Source: Chrysemys picta bellii
Lineage: Eukaryota; Chordata; Testudines; Emydidae
Assembly: GCF_011386835.1 (NCBI RefSeq)
Contig: NC_088797.1
Location: 92,142,264-92,206,263, forward strand
Reading direction: 5' to 3'
DNA length: 64,000 nucleotides
Below are positions 1-12,840 of the stretch, in pieces; the first letter of the stretch is position 1, and every line of letters begins with the position of its first letter. Both the position numbers and the translations under genes were made by a program. Below the pieces are notes generated by a model, which was given only the letters and a program-made list of their open reading frames with translations, did no database searches and was not told the origin of the DNA.

Positions 1-1169
1 TAAACTATTCTTTTTGATTGAGAAAAACGGGTGTTTTTAAACTTAAAAAAAAATCAACTTTGGGTAGCAACCAAGCCTGGAAAATTTCAACTGGAAAGCT
101 GAAAATATTAGACATTTATGAGTTACTGAAAATGGGGAATAGAAAGGAACTCATAGGCAACTTTATTTTATCATGTAGTTGTCATTACTACACTAGCTGT
201 ACTATAGCTGTAATTGCTATACATATAGGACTATAAGGTGGTAGGTTTTAGAATAATTTAGCTATCATATCCCACTATACATGCATATTCTGAACATGTC
301 ATTTGTGTTATTGAAAAACTATTTTAGAAATATTTTTTTTTTAATGATTAGGACTATTTTTTGTATCACTCCACCTGTAAAGGTACATCCATTAGTTACA
401 ATTGGTTCATATATACCAGACATACAGGGAAACATAAAAGCTCTACTAAAGTTACAATTTTAAAATTCAATGTGTAATAATTTCCAGGTCTAAAAGCCAG
501 TGCTGGGTCTTATTGGTGAAAAAAGGGGAATTCTCTCTTTACAGGACTTACGCTTCATTTCTAACCAAATCCAAAGTTGACTTAAACTTGTCACAAGCCC
601 AGGAAAAAAATTGTAAATTCCAGGCCTCAGGCAGCTGTAATTTGGAAGAGGCCAGGTGAAGGATACTTGAAACAGTTTCTGACAAATTTTTAAGAGTTTG
701 GAATATTAGAAGTAGTCCAAGCTACATTATATTTCCATTTTAGGTTGCATAAATGTTGTGTAGCATAACTGTTACTAACAAGATATACGGAAAAATGTGT
801 TCAAGTGTTTGTTTAGATTACTGTATAAGGGGAAATAATAATTGAAAAGGAAAGTGTAATTGTTTACGAGGATAGAAAGGCCATGTGGTTAAAGTTAGAA
901 CTCATTTATATAGGTCAAAGCTTGTTTTCTTCCTCTTTTCTTCATATCCTTTTCATCTAGAGAAGATGTAAAAGTAAATGTCTTTCCTCAGTAGACTTTT
1001 GTAATACTTATTTTGGATAACAATATGTTAGAAGTAATGCTATGGCTTTAATTTACATCATAAATTCATTTTTTTCTCATGAAAATCTATGTACATGCAT
1101 GTTTCCTTACATGTGATTATCTTCTTTTCTTTCAAGTCTTTTTCTTCTCTACCATTTCCAACAAAGCAG
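1..1169 (+). other. PCDH15: PCDH15 intron (3' part), upstream of the CD1 exon
   Basis: AT-rich sequence with no reading frame of protein-like composition and no recognisable exon. It ends in a pyrimidine-rich tract and an AG at 1168-1169, the acceptor of the CD1 exon. The last exon common to all isoforms must lie upstream of the window, because the first coding bases here complete a split codon. Confidence 0.7.
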
Positions 1170-2538
1170 GGGAAAAAAATCAGTCTTAGAAGAAGGAGAC
1201 CGTCAAAGAGTAATAAGCAGCTTTGCTTCACGTGCTATTGAGGCTCACAAGCAGTCTAATTTCAATGGATTGTTGAACAATAATCTCCCCAAATCTGCAA
1301 GTAACATTACATTTTTATCTGATGAGAACCCACTAACAACTCAGAATCCTTTGTATATGGAAGGTGTTGTTCAAGGTTCTCCCAGCTCTTCATTGCTACG
1401 GAAGAGGAAAGATATTTTAGACAGTCTTTCACCTAGAAGATTAGCCTTGAAAGATGCCCTTTTGGGGTGCCCTTTGGGAGGCATTCACCGTGCATGGACA
1501 TTACCAATTCGTATTACTAGGAGACATGTGTCTGATGCTCTAAGTAGGCCAATTATCATGGATCCAGTTCAGTGGCAACAGGAAAGACTCAAAGCAGAGA
1601 GTGAAAGAACTGACAATCAGCACAGCAGGGTTGATATTAGCAGTCCAATATTTAAAAAAATTATTGGCACCAAGTTAACTGTAAAAGAGAAGGCCAGACA
1701 GTTTGAGCAACAGGCTTTGCAGGAAATGAAACAAGTGAAATCCTATGATATGAAATGTTCACATTCACCAACACACAGCAACTACCACGAAGGAGAAAAC
1801 ATGCTAGAGTTGTCTCCTGAATGTCTGCTTGCTTCTCCATGCCATCGCTCTCCTCCTTTCTCCTCTTTGACACCTTCTACTGAAGTAGTTGAATTTCAAT
1901 CACTTGCAGTTCCTTCAGTAATCATCACTCATCATGACTGTCCTGAAGAACTTTCTCCTCCACCAACTCACAAACCGCCAACTCCTTCTTTTAGGATAAA
2001 GAAACCAGTTTGCCAAAGTTTTCTGGCTGCTCAAACCAAAGTGGAAGTAACAGAAAGCATTCCAGATCCACCCAAAACTCCCCCTCCTCCACCACCCCTG
2101 CTGCCACTTCCTCCTCCAACTCCTCCTCCATTGCCACCACAACCTCCATCTCTTCCTACCATTTCTCTAGCCCTCTCCTCCTCATCTACTCTAAGTACCC
2201 AGCACCTTTCCCCTGTAAAGCATACTAAGTCCCCTGCCAAACAGCTACCAGTATCATCACAGGCCACAGCACCTGAGCCACCACCTCACAGGGAGTTGAA
2301 AGGAATTCTCAAAAATATTCACAACTTAGCAGATATTGAAAAATCTGTGGCCAACATGTACAGTCAAATAGACAAAAACCACATTCTACCCAAGCACATA
2401 TCCAAGCTTAAACCAATTTCAGCATCCGAACTGCCAACTACAGAAACTGTTGCTGAGCACAGCCAGCAGAATGGCAACTTGAGCTGTATAGTTGAGGAAC
2501 TTGAAAAGCGATTTCCATCCCAGTCCACTGCATTATAA
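1170..2538 (+). CDS. PCDH15: PCDH15 terminal exon encoding cytoplasmic domain CD1
   Basis: This is the alternative last coding exon of protocadherin-15, the lower part of the inner-ear tip link. It encodes the CD1 form of the cytoplasmic tail, about 455 residues. The exon starts after AG 1168-1169 with one base that completes a codon from upstream, then reads GKKSVLEEGDRQRV and stays open to a TAA at 2536-2538. Visible blocks are a basic N-terminal part, a conserved MDPVQWQQERLKAE block (about 1558-1599), TVKEKARQFEQQALQEMK (about 1678-1731), a polyproline tract (2062-2160) of the kind that binds SH3 or EVH1 domains, and a block around ELKGILKNI (2293-2397). The C-terminus is STAL, a class I PDZ ligand; in mammals such tails bind harmonin-type scaffolds. 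The text matches mammalian CD1 nearly block for block in my memory, so I am confident. The reading frame has no methionine role at its start, because translation enters by splicing. Confidence 0.95.
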
Positions 2539-3800
2539 AATTACAGTTGAATTTTTTGAATTTTTTCTTGTTATATTTTGTATGACATGGCTATCACAGT
2601 ACATGTTATCTGCCTCATATGTTCCATAGTTAAAGTACTTCAACATTGATGAAAGAATTCAGACTTTTTTCCTCTTTGCTATATATTGCTATTTGTTTGT
2701 TCCTGATGCTAAACCTACAGTCCATTTTCTTTGTCTGATCACTCATAACTTTGTAATGTATAATATTTTTAAAGGTAGTTCTGTCCACTCTGCATTTTAC
2801 TGTTTTATTATGCTGATTTATTTTCTTTGTCTGCATGCAAAAGATGCATGGGGGGAAATGTCCCTTTAAAACCAATGAACTATATGTAGCAGGCATATGT
2901 TGACACTGCTTTATTCTAAACACTCTGCATTGTTTTGTCACAAGGGTACTCTAGTGTTGTAGGTTATGTCAATAAGCAAGGCAATTATCCTGAAATACTG
3001 AAGGCATATCTTGCTTTACCCATAAAGTGTACATCATGGGAGAACTCTTACTTTTACTGTAAAATGTTGAATGTCACAGAAATGCAAATGATGCTAGAAA
3101 ACGAACTCAGCAATAACAAGACAAAGTTGTTACAATAATGTATCATGTCATTCTATAGGAGATTGTATAGCATTCTGCTCTGGTGACGTGCTTTCATCTC
3201 ACTGTTGTCCTTGTGGGTTTGATAATGGTTTTTTCTATTTATTTGTCAGTCAACCTTATTGTTCTCCTTTTTGTTATCTACATTATATGCCTCCCATTGC
3301 TTTCTTTATTCTGAAACTTCATATTGTGAGTCTTCACTTTTGTAAACCATTTAATGTAAAAAGAGCTTGCTAATTTTGCTTGTTCATATTAATTAGGTAT
3401 CTCTTTAATCATATGTCATGCTAACTTGCTAAATATTGGAGGTTATTTCCACCAATAACATTTTTGCATATATTTGTATGTAATAATCATTCTGATCAGT
3501 GTCATGAAGAAACAGTTTGATAAGTATTTGTGAAAGATGTATATAGTATGGGTAGCATTAATTTAATTAAACCCACACTTAAATATTCCGGTTATATTAA
3601 ATTAGCTTGTCCTTTGAAACAAATAGTAAGTAAAAGGAGGTTTGGCATAAAAAATGAATGTAAGTTTAGCTCAGTGCTCAGTTTTATTTTTCCTCTTTTG
3701 CCAAAATCCTAGATAATCATGTTAGACCTGACAGTTTTTATAGAATTAAATGCAGTGGGGTGAGGAGCCGGTATTTAAAGGAAGCTACAATAAAAACTTA
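2539..3800 (+). other. PCDH15: Candidate 3' UTR of the CD1 transcript
   Basis: Sequence after the CD1 stop codon is AT-rich and shows no clear repeat for about 1.2 kb. The first canonical AATAAA I find is at 3789-3794. A CD1 3' UTR of this length is therefore possible, but the cleavage site is not shown by the sequence and an earlier variant signal could be used. Confidence 0.4.
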
Positions 3801-4699
3801 AAACCTGTCCATGAGAAAATGTTATCTGTTCTAAGCAGAAAAGTAATTATAAGGGTACTTAGCTAACTGCCTAGAAATAGCCAGCTTTTCCACAGTACGT
3901 GGTTTTCTTTTCTTTTCAGTACAGTTGGGACAAGTATGGATGTTTCAGTCAGAAATTGCTGAAGGTAGTTTCTCTTTTTTGTCCTAGAGCCAAATGCTGT
4001 GAACTTCATCACATAAATTCCGCTGATATATTCGAAATACTCTATGCCTAATACAGTCTCCTTGCATAGTGGGCGAGATTTTAGGTCCAATGCATGTAAT
4101 GAATAGCGATAATAGCCAAATGTGTAGGCAACATGATAATCAATCAATTTTTTGCTGTAACATAGGTTTAATATTTTATAGGATTCAAGTGTTTATAGTA
4201 ATTGCCTACGGTGCTAAATTCTCAGTGAGTAGTACAGCTGCAGCACCAGCAGCAAGTTTCCACTCACAGCTCATCAGACAATAAGCAAAAAAGTCTGTAA
4301 GGTTTAACTCTAAACTAGATGTATACCAGTAATTCAGGATATGTCGCTGGAATAATCCACAACACTAGGGTGACCACTGACGTATCTCCAGAATACCAGA
4401 CATTCCAGTACTACTAGGAATGGTAGGGGACCACCCCTACCTTTGTGACCCTGCCCTGACAGTCTGTGCAAGGTCACACCAGCAGGGGTGGAGCAGTGCG
4501 CTCTTCAGAATGGCATCTACCACGCATGATACTGGATGAAACCACATCTGGCTTTACATCGTACAGGACAGGACAAACCAAACAAGAGCAGGACTGTCTG
4601 AAAACTGGATGAGTGGCCTGCCGGTACAACATTACAATGCTTTGCATTTGGTCAGATGGATATGCCATACTGCAGTAGTGTACTGAATAGATTTTATAA

Positions 4700-4821
4700 G
4701 CCCTGATTCAGCAAAGACTTAAGTGCTTAACTTTATACACTGAACAGTACAAGTGAATTCTATGGAACTAGTCCCAATGCACAAGGTTAAGCACATAGGT
4801 AAGTCTTTTCAGGATCAGGGC
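4700..4821. repeat. Palindromic MITE-like element (GCCCTGATTC ends)
   Basis: The two ends are inverted copies: the left begins GCCCTGATTCAGCAAAGACTT and the right ends with the near-complement (AAGTCTTTTCAGGATCAGGGC). Both sides are flanked by TATAA, a possible 5-bp target duplication. The interior (AAGTGCTTAAC, AAGGTTAAGCAC) is also self-complementary. The same kind of element recurs across the window. Confidence 0.7.
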
Positions 4822-5334
4822 TATAATTCACTTATGAGAAGTATATTATATAGATAAATATGGCCTGATTTGCAGAAGTTATCCATACATTCCACTGAAG
4901 TCAATGGGAGCTGCAGCTGCTCAGCATTTTTGAAAATCTGGCTAATAATGAATTTCTTCAAAGTTTATTCAACTATAATTTAGTGTGACTTTCCTTAATC
5001 TGAACAGTCACCTAGCATACAATAGCCTCCTTTTTTTAGTTTAATCTGGTCAGGCTCAAAAGAATATGTAGGAAAAATGATACCACATGAACTAGTTCTT
5101 CACCCACATGTTGCACTTTCTTCGTCATTTTGGAGAACCCTCCTTAATACCAATAAAAGTTTTAACGTTTCGTTTTTTTAAATTTGTTTTCATTTTCATT
5201 AGAGTTAGTACCTATGGGCAACCTTGGTTGGCCAGCTGAGGTTTATGCTACTAGCTGGCAATATACTGCAGTGTGTTTTTCTTGAAAAATGACTTTTTGT
5301 TACAGTTACACATCCTTTTGCCTGTGTTTTTTTA

Positions 5335-5462
5335 TAAGTTTATAAAGTCTTTGGGGGGCAAGGACTGTATCTTACAGTGTATTTTACAGCACTTAGCACA
5401 ATGGAGGCCCAGTCTCAGTTGAGGCCTCTGTATGCTACTGTAATACGCACAATAATAAATTA
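5335..5462 (+). repeat. Amniote SINE-like repeat tail
   Basis: The run containing TTTGGGGGGCAAGGACTGTATC, then CAGCACTTAGCACAATGG and a terminal AATAATAAAT tail, matches a widespread amniote repeat tail (MIR1_Amn or LF-SINE-like; the exact family is from memory). Only the 3' part is recognisable. Confidence 0.5.
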
Positions 5463-7950
5463 CTGAAAAGTCTCCAAATTAAATTCCAAAGACATTGAAA
5501 ATCAAGGCTGTTATTGTTAGTCCCAGTAACTTAATTGTCATCTCTCTGAACTGGTTCCTTAGAATCGACTGTAGACTGGACATGTGGCCTGTATTTGCTA
5601 TTTTTTGTACAAGTTTGACTGTCTTTAGGATCAATTGAACAAGTGAATTGATTACATAAATGACTAGCACTTCCTTCACCACCAGATAAAAGAGGGTCCA
5701 CAGTTCATCCAATACTTAAAGCTGGTTTCTGGCTTCATCATTCCCTTAACTTTCACCATTCTAAATTTCATTTTTTCTTACATAAAAGAAAATCTTAAAA
5801 CACAATCATGGTTTGTTTGTTTGTTTGTTTTAAATTCAGGTTCCAAGGTAGTTAAATAACAATCAACAGTATGCAATTGGTAAGAGATATTGTCTTGCCC
5901 CGGCCATTTGGAGAAAAAAATGGCTATTATATGTTTAGAAAATTTTTGTCTTGCTAGCTTTGAACTGAGTGAAACCTTTTATCTCAAAAGACAAAAAGCA
6001 GGTAAAACAATTCCTAATTCTAATTTGTATTTACTGTGTTTTGCTTTTGATCTTTCTTTTGCTTTTAATACAAGAATAAATATAAAATATCTTAAACAAA
6101 ATAAAACACTCAGAAGGATTAAAGCGGATAGATAACTGCTGGGAGATTCCTTCAAATTACATTCATCATGTAGAGCAGTGGAAGGTGTGCCATTTGTGCA
6201 AATAACTTCATTTTCACAGTAATCCTTAATTATAAGCACTAGTTATATAAAATAAGTGTTGTGTATGTTTTGGCATTAGCATACATCATCATTCATACTG
6301 TTTCCCTTGTTTTTCTTTTTTTACTAAATTGAGGGCATCTGTCAGATTGAAAGCCATGGAAACCAGATGGTACTTTTTATCCAGACATTATTACAGATCC
6401 TTTGGGGGAGATTTTTAAAATTATTTAATGGGAATGAAATATGTAGTTTCACCTTGGACTTTCCTTTTATAATGGAAGCTTATGGTGTAGAGTGAAATAC
6501 CAAAAGAAATGAAAGCTAGTGTAGAAAGTTTTGCCTCTTTTTTGAAAGTGTCCAACCATTAATAGTAGAGAAACATTATAAGCACATCTCAAAAGGCTTG
6601 ATTATGCAATATCGGTGTATTCTCAGCAAATTGAATTCAAAAAGTAAATAAGTATTTTAACTTACTTTTATTACTTGCACTTTTAATCTACAGTGTGTTG
6701 ACCATACAAGAGCAATTAAATTTAATAGGCTTGCTTTTGCTTATCCTCCTTGAAACTCAAGACCTTCAATTTCTAGAGATTGTTGTAGGCTACAAGGAAA
6801 CCAAATACAGTGTTGCTCAAGTAGGCGTTGGAAGGTTAAAGGTCATATTTTGGTGATAAATCTTCACTTCATTACTTTCTTATCATAGGGACAACTGCAA
6901 TAATTTACCCTGATAATCAATAACATGTGCTGAATATTAATAGAAAAGCTTTACAGATAGTGATATTAAAAATTGAGAGTGTTCATTCTGTTCTTTAGTT
7001 TTCTCTCAAGTGTAATTAAATGATTTTCCTACGCTGCTGTCTATGTACTAGTTTAAGCTCCACACAATTTTGAGCATTTACCCTCTCTATCTCAAAATAA
7101 CTTAAACTTTCCTTTTATAGCAACACTGAGATGTAAATGCTGTTCAATATTTTTGCCTAAACCATTTAAGGTTCCTGGAATGAAATGTGAAAGTATAAGA
7201 ATTGACAGACATAAGAGCATTTTTCCAGTATATGAGTGGTTTACTGAATATGAATTAAAAACAGAAAATATTCCAATAAGATCAAAAGCACAAAGCCTGT
7301 GGGAAAATAACCATAGATAGCTGAAAGAATGTAATGCCCATGTAAATACATTGAGGAAATGTTAGGATATGTATCATTTTAATAATAATGTTATTAGCGG
7401 AAATTAGCAATAGAAGCTCAGGGCCAAATTCTAACAAGCCCTGCAAGGGTGCAGAAAGCCCAAAAGCAAAATAAAAGCTAAGTGTCTATCAGCTGCAAGA
7501 CGGAGCAAAACAGAGAATTCTGCACCTGCTCTGTGCCACAAGGAAGATCTCTATGGCACGACTCCACCCTCACTGTGGAAAGAAAGGAAATGGGCGGGCA
7601 AGGGATATGAACAGTGGCACTATGCACAGTGTGTGTGCTGCCTCTCCCGATCCATATCCTATTCTACCAGTGCACTGACTCTCTCACTTACTGGGACTCG
7701 GTATGCAGCTCTAAACAACACACAGATGCAATACTCTTCCTCAAATATAGTTGTGCAAGTCCAGGCATTTATTTTGTCTCTAAAGACACAGTGATTTTGT
7801 ATTCTTAGATAAATATTTCTTACCATGTTAGGAACATTTCCAAGGACATTTTTTCCACTTCACTTCCATGAAAATAGTGAATATGAACTACATCTTTACA
7901 TACTCTTAGAGATGTGTACTAATGATATGTTTTTCTTTTTCTGAATTTAG

Positions 7951-7972
7951 GCGAGGATATGCACAGCAAGAG
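7951..7972 (+). CDS. PCDH15: PCDH15 22-nt microexon (start of the CD2/CD3 path)
   Basis: A 22-nt exon lies between CTGAATTTAG at 7941-7950 and GTAAGG at 7973. It consists of one base completing a split codon followed by RGYAQQE, and it ends in phase 0. The entry phase is identical to that of the CD1 exon, as expected for two exons that compete for the same upstream donor. The downstream exon opens in phase 0 with ELSMESG, giving a continuous reading RGYAQQE-ELSMESG. It is far too short to be found by reading-frame length, so the call rests on splice sites, phase and similarity to the mammalian CD2/CD3 leader that I remember. Confidence 0.8.
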
Positions 7973-8391
7973 GTAAGGCTATTCCCCAACTATATTATTA
8001 AAACAGTGTGATAACAGAGAACGTATATCTTCCTATTTCCAGCACTTTTTCTTCAGCTGTTTAAAACACAGAGAATTTTCTTTTGAAATATTAGTTTGAT
8101 TGAAATCTTAACAATAAATTAAAAAATTGCCTTAATATAAATTAATTTTCTTAAAAGGCTGAAGATTGATGGGGAAAGCTGGGACAAACCCATTAATGTC
8201 GGGGCCTGCAAGAGCAGTGTATCCAGCTCCACATGCTCTGTACCCCCTTTGGCATCTGCAAAATCGCTACCTTGCTGTGATTTGCTCCTTCTGCGGGGCT
8301 GCATTCATGTGTCTCCTCCGATGGGGTGAATACAGCAAGTAGCAGGACTTCCTGCTTTTTCCATAATGGCTTTATTTTGGCAAATAAACTC

Positions 8392-8493
8392 CTGAGTAGT
8401 ACCTTACTATACAAATAACCCCATTGAATTCAGTGGGACTACTTACCTAGTAAGATACTACTCTTCTTGAGGAAGGATGGCAGCATCTGCCAC
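8392..8493. repeat. Palindromic element, GAGTAGTACCTTACT family
   Basis: The left arm GAGTAGTACCTTACTATAC is mirrored by GTAAGATACTACTC on the right, and a CCATTGAATTCAGTGGGAC core lies between them. The same family appears more completely at 38034-38298. Confidence 0.6.
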
Positions 8494-9267
8494 TAAATTA
8501 CAATGCAATATGTGATGTGTGTTGTAAATTACAACACTCAAAGTAAGTTATAAATAAGGCCTCTGATTTTCAGTTATTTATTTCATTTATTTCCTGGGTT
8601 TATTTAAAAAAAATAAAAGGGAAAAATCAGTAAAACTGAAAATAAGGGGCAGTGTGCAGGCAAGAGGGGTGCTCCGTATTCTCAGCAGCCGGGGCTGCAG
8701 CAGTCAAGAGGATCTCGGGTGCCAGGACCGAACTCTCTGTGGTCTTGCTCCCACACTGCTCTGTGGAAGTAAACGGGGCCACGCTGAAGGGCTGGAGTCA
8801 GGAGGGAAGCGGAAGGCTACAACCTGTGAGTACTGTCCCCGCCAACCCCCCCAACCAGACACACCCCACTTCTGACCCTTGAGTGTGGCCCCATTTGCTT
8901 CCCCTGCAAAAAATTCCTGGATCCCAAAAACGTGAAAATCAGCAAAACCTGAATACTGGCGTTTTCAAAAGTCCAGCAATTATTGGTGAGGAGAGGGGAG
9001 GGAAATCCGTAAATACTGATAAAGAAGGATCTTAGTTCAAATAATTTGAGCCACATAGTAGTTCAATAGTGTAATTGCCACGAATGGGCTGTGTTTAGCT
9101 GTGAGGTAGCACAGGATAATCATATGTAGCTGCCGTTGCCCTCTATGCAGCTTCCAATTGCTCTCCCTCTGATATTGACATGTTTTTGTTATCCTCTACA
9201 CCATACAGCAGAACAGAGAATATAGTTTTTAGCAATTATATAGTTCCACCAATTACATAAAACTATT

Positions 9268-9500
9268 TGTATTCCTCAGATGGTGCAGTGAATAGGTACT
9301 AGAGTGGAACTAAGGGGATCTAGGTTCAAACCCGAGGTCAGCCACCGACTTAGTGTGAATTCAGGCACATTTTTTTAATCTACTTTATACCTAAATTCCC
9401 TAATTGAAAAATGGGAATGATACTTCTCTACTTCAGCGGGCTATTGTGATGATTAAATCTATGAATGGTTGAGATGCTCAGATACTGTGGCAATAAGGGC
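9268..9500 (+). repeat. MIR-type SINE
   Basis: The segment has the tRNA-derived head of a MIR (GGTGCAGTGAATAGG, then a box B-like GGTTCAAACCC at about 9325), the following CCACCGACTTAGTGTG, and then the core (AAAATGGGAATGATACTTCT, GTGATGATTAAAT). It is old and diverged. Confidence 0.75.
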
Positions 9501-11822
9501 CATATAAGTACCCAAATACATAGAAGATGGCAACCACAGAGGAAAATAAAGAGGAAGTGATGATCTTGTGATTAAAACACAGGACTGGAAATCAAGATAC
9601 CTGAGCTTTCTTATTAGTTCTATCATAGATTTCCTGTGTAACCACGAGAAAGCCTGTGGAAGCCATTTGGGGAGAGGAGTACCGAGGAGTAATGTATAAA
9701 CCCCTGTACAAAGGCCAGATGCCACTGCAGGAATCTCAAGATGCCCACAGATTTGCCTTCCACCTACTCTGAAGTTTTTTAACTTCCACAGTGAATTATC
9801 TGGCCTTTGGAAATACATTTAAGATTAGCAAATAATTCAGAAAATAATTATCATATGACTGGGAATTAGATTGTACATTAGACAAAAGAAATAACAGAAT
9901 GTAAATTGATTTTACTGCAGTATGTACTTACATGGTGCCCTATATACAATGTAACTAAAAAAAGTATTCAATGAGTATTGAAGTATTTTGGCCATTCTGA
10001 AATTAAAAATACAGATAGAACAGTGTTTGGAGGCTCTCCTTCAAACCTTTCAGTTTCAACATAAATTACCTCTCTACTAACTAGCACTGTCTGATTAACC
10101 TTTCTATTTCTAATTATCTTTGTCAGCAACAGCAATTGCTGAGACCCTCTCTTCTCAGACCAGAGGTACTATTTTTCCTTGTCTTACTATTCTATAACTT
10201 TCAAAGCAGCCTTTACAGTATTTTCTGATCTAAATTTCTATTTTCCAGATAGATTTTTCTTCACTATTGAAGAAAACATCTTTATTTTGTAAAAGAAGAA
10301 AATGAACTTTTTTATCCCATTCATTTAGTTTTAATTAAATATGATATTTTCTGCCTCATGATATTTTTCCTTGGAGCTATCCTCCCACTTCTTTCAGTCA
10401 TTACTGTTGACTTCAGCAACACCAACTGCAAAGTTTACTAGCATTGTTTTCAGATTAATAAACAGAATAATTTTATTACTATCACATTTTTATCTAGTTT
10501 CTCTGGTGCCAGTCAGTTGGTCATTATTACTCCTAGAGATGAGGTGAGCAGCTGCCTTCCCAAAAATAATAAAAGTATAGTGAAGGATCTGGATTATATC
10601 CTTGATGCTTTAAATTAAAATCACTTGGACATGATATTGCTTCCAGTGTAATCAGTAGAACAACTCCCATTAATTTCAGTAGGAGCAGGAGCAGGTCTTT
10701 TGGGTCAGATCCTTGGTCCTGATAAACAGTGCTTTTCACTGTACTAGTGCTGCCTTAAAGCTGGCCAGTATGGCCCGCTGAGGATTTCTCTAGCATATGG
10801 GAGCCACCGGTGAAGTAAAGCTAATATAGTTGACGTAGGTGCTAGGTTTGGGAAGGAGGAGTGATGGCATGCCATGGAATTCCAACAATCCCTGGCAATC
10901 ATAGCAACTCCCAGGAGCCACTGGAAAAGAAAAAGGAATATAGAACTCCCAGGATCCCTGGTGATCAGGGGAGTACAAAGGTAACAGACAGCCACCTTCC
11001 CCCTCCTCACTCCAGTCCAACTTTTGATGCCTTTGTTTTCAAAAAGACTTTATTGTCTACCTTGCAAGACAATAATCTTCTCTGTAGCATCCCAAGGTCT
11101 GTGAAGATTTTTAAAAGGTACAATGGTATTTTTGTATGATATAAACAAAATCATTCCTTCTGATCCAGTACTGCCAATAATAATTGTTAGCAAATAATGC
11201 AGATTGTATCAACAGGAAGTGTGTTCTGAAGTAGAGCCTGACAAATACTGTAAAGAAAATAGTCTTCATCTTAGGCTAGGAGTCCTTCTTTAACAGTCCT
11301 ATGGAAAGATATGGGGCATGAAGGCAAGAAATGAAAATTCATGAGAAAAGTGACAGTATATTTGTGATGAGTCAGTTATGCTGAATAAAGCTATTGTAAA
11401 GTACAACTGAAAAAGCTTTTTTCCCCCCTCAGAAGGATATGCAACTTTTACACACTAGAGCCTTTTCTAACTGTGAATATTCTAGGGATGTATCATTAAA
11501 ATAAAGCATTTATTGTGCCTGTTGGCCTTAGATTACTGAGGTGCCAACTGTAGTTTCTGACCGTTTTTTTCAGCACCACAGAAGCCTTTTGAATTGCGAT
11601 TTCACCAGCATCCCAGCTAGGGCATGAGAAAAAAGTAACATGGCCACCTGAGACTGTACTACTGAAATGACAAGTGGTAGTGATAAAAGGCACTCACTGT
11701 AGTTCTTGTCTTTTTTTTCTCTTGCTTATACACAATTTGTAATATTCTTTTCTGCATTCCTTATCACCATCACTATGTGTTTAAGTATTTCCATTCAGTC
11801 AGTTTTCTCTTTTGGATTACAG

Positions 11823-11896
11823 GAGTTGTCTATGGAATCTGGAATTGATCCAGGCCAAGAATATTATGGGCAAGATTACTACAGTTATGAACATGG
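11823..11896 (+). CDS. PCDH15: PCDH15 cytoplasmic exon shared by CD2 and CD3 (ELSMESG)
   Basis: A 74-nt exon follows AG 11821-11822 and precedes a GT donor at 11897. It reads ELSMESGIDPGQEYYGQDYY and continues SYEHG, ending two bases into a glycine codon. Those two bases join the single G at 12870 in the next exon to give HG-YELPQYG. The peptide is rich in tyrosine and acidic residues. It is cytoplasmic and has no recognised fold. The phase match on both sides and its similarity to mammalian PCDH15 CD2/CD3 leader sequence support the call. Confidence 0.88.
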
Positions 11897-12074
11897 GTAT
11901 GTTTTCAGTTTTCCTATGTAACTTTGCAAATACAGCTTTTCAGGCTTAGCCTGTTTATTATTTCAGCATTCAGTCTGGAAAATTTCATTTTCTTCAGGAT
12001 TCTAGAAAAACCCGAGGATTACATTTATCTTCTACCTGCAATAATTTACATACCATTGCGACATATGGCCTAAC

Positions 12075-12600
12075 CACTTTTCTGCTCACCATAATAGATC
12101 CTCCCCGAACCCGCTGTTGGGAAGGTTGGGAAAAAAATCCCATGCTACCTAGGCCAATCTGGTGGTAAGGGAAAAATTCCTTCTCAGACCCCCTAAAAAG
12201 GAGTGACTAGCGCAATGCCCCCTTCAGGTCCTAACCCAACCGGATATTAGCACCTTGATGGGAAGGAGGGTGGGTGCTGCTGCATGGAGAAAGAGCTTTC
12301 AAAACCTTTCGCCCTCCCATTCCCAGGGGGTGAGTCAGCACTGCAAAGCTGACCACCAGCCACCTTTTTACAGCAGTTTGCAACCTTCTTCTACCCCTTT
12401 CCCTCTGTCCTTCTTCGCCCCCCCCCATTCCCCCTCATCCCCCCCCCCCGGCCATAAAGCACTAGTGCCTTCCTCCAGCAAGCCTGGACAACATCCCTTC
12501 CCCTCCCTCTCCCCCCCCCCCCCCCTGCTTCAGGTGCGGTGCAGTCACTCTCCCAATAAAAACAGGCAACAGAAGCAGGTACCTGGAAGAAGGTGCCCAA
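12075..12600 (+). repeat. Unclassified dispersed repeat, copy A
   Basis: This segment aligns by eye with 20095-20450: shared blocks include GGCCAATCT, an AAATTCCTTC block, an AAGGAG.GACTAGC block, and at the far end CTGCTTCAGGTGCGGTGC against CTGCTTAAGGTGTGGTGC. The order of blocks and the orientation are the same. The middle is strongly C-rich with homopolymer C runs. I do not recognise the family. Confidence 0.65.
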
Positions 12601-12764
12601 ATTTGGGAGCCTTCTGATTAATCCAGGATACCTAATAGCTCTGGCTTGATCCAAAACCTATTGAAATCTGAGTGTCTTTCTGTTGATTTCAGTGGGTTTT
12701 AAATTATATTCTTAATATCAACAATTTCTCATATGTAGACAATAACAAAAGAACAGGGAAACTC

Positions 12765-12840
12765 CTTTCGGGAGGGGGGGGGGGAGAGAGAGAGAGAGAC
12801 TATAGATAAATATAGACACACACATACATAAACACACAGA
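12765..12840. repeat. Simple-repeat tract (G)n(GA)n ... (AC)n
   Basis: A run of G is followed by about eight GA units, then by ATAGA and ACACACAT-type units. It ends only about 30 bp upstream of the 12870 exon acceptor, so length changes here could affect its splicing. Confidence 0.85.

Larger units (their letters stand above)
3801..7950 (+). other. PCDH15: PCDH15 intron between CD1 and the 22-nt exon
   Basis: Non-coding. It holds a palindromic element at 4700-4821, another TCAATGGG-containing fragment near 4890-4945, an amniote SINE-like tail at 5335-5462 and a short TTTG run near 5811-5830. The remainder shows nothing that I can name. A stretch near 7425-7570 resembles a decayed palindromic element but its ends are unclear. 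Confidence 0.6.
7973..11822 (+). other. PCDH15: PCDH15 intron
   Basis: Non-coding. It holds a palindromic fragment at 8392-8493, a GC-richer unclassified block around 8640-8890, a MIR at 9268-9500 and a weak TCAATGGG-type palindrome near 10590-10730. Nothing else is recognisable. Confidence 0.6.

Noticed and set aside
1915..2267. Trp/Gly-rich - strand frames opposite the CD1 polyproline tract
   Set aside because: Shadow of the proline-coding strand of the CD1 exon.
9320..9340. Possible tRNA gene from a box B-like GGTTCAAACCC
   Set aside because: It is the tRNA-derived head of a MIR; no cloverleaf can be formed.
11706..11921. A 71-codon frame with an ATG spanning an exon
   Set aside because: Only 11823-11896 is exon; the rest is intron read-through in the same frame.
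12231..12654. Frames of about 65-120 codons on both strands
   Set aside because: They come from C-homopolymer runs in the unclassified repeat; no recognisable domain.
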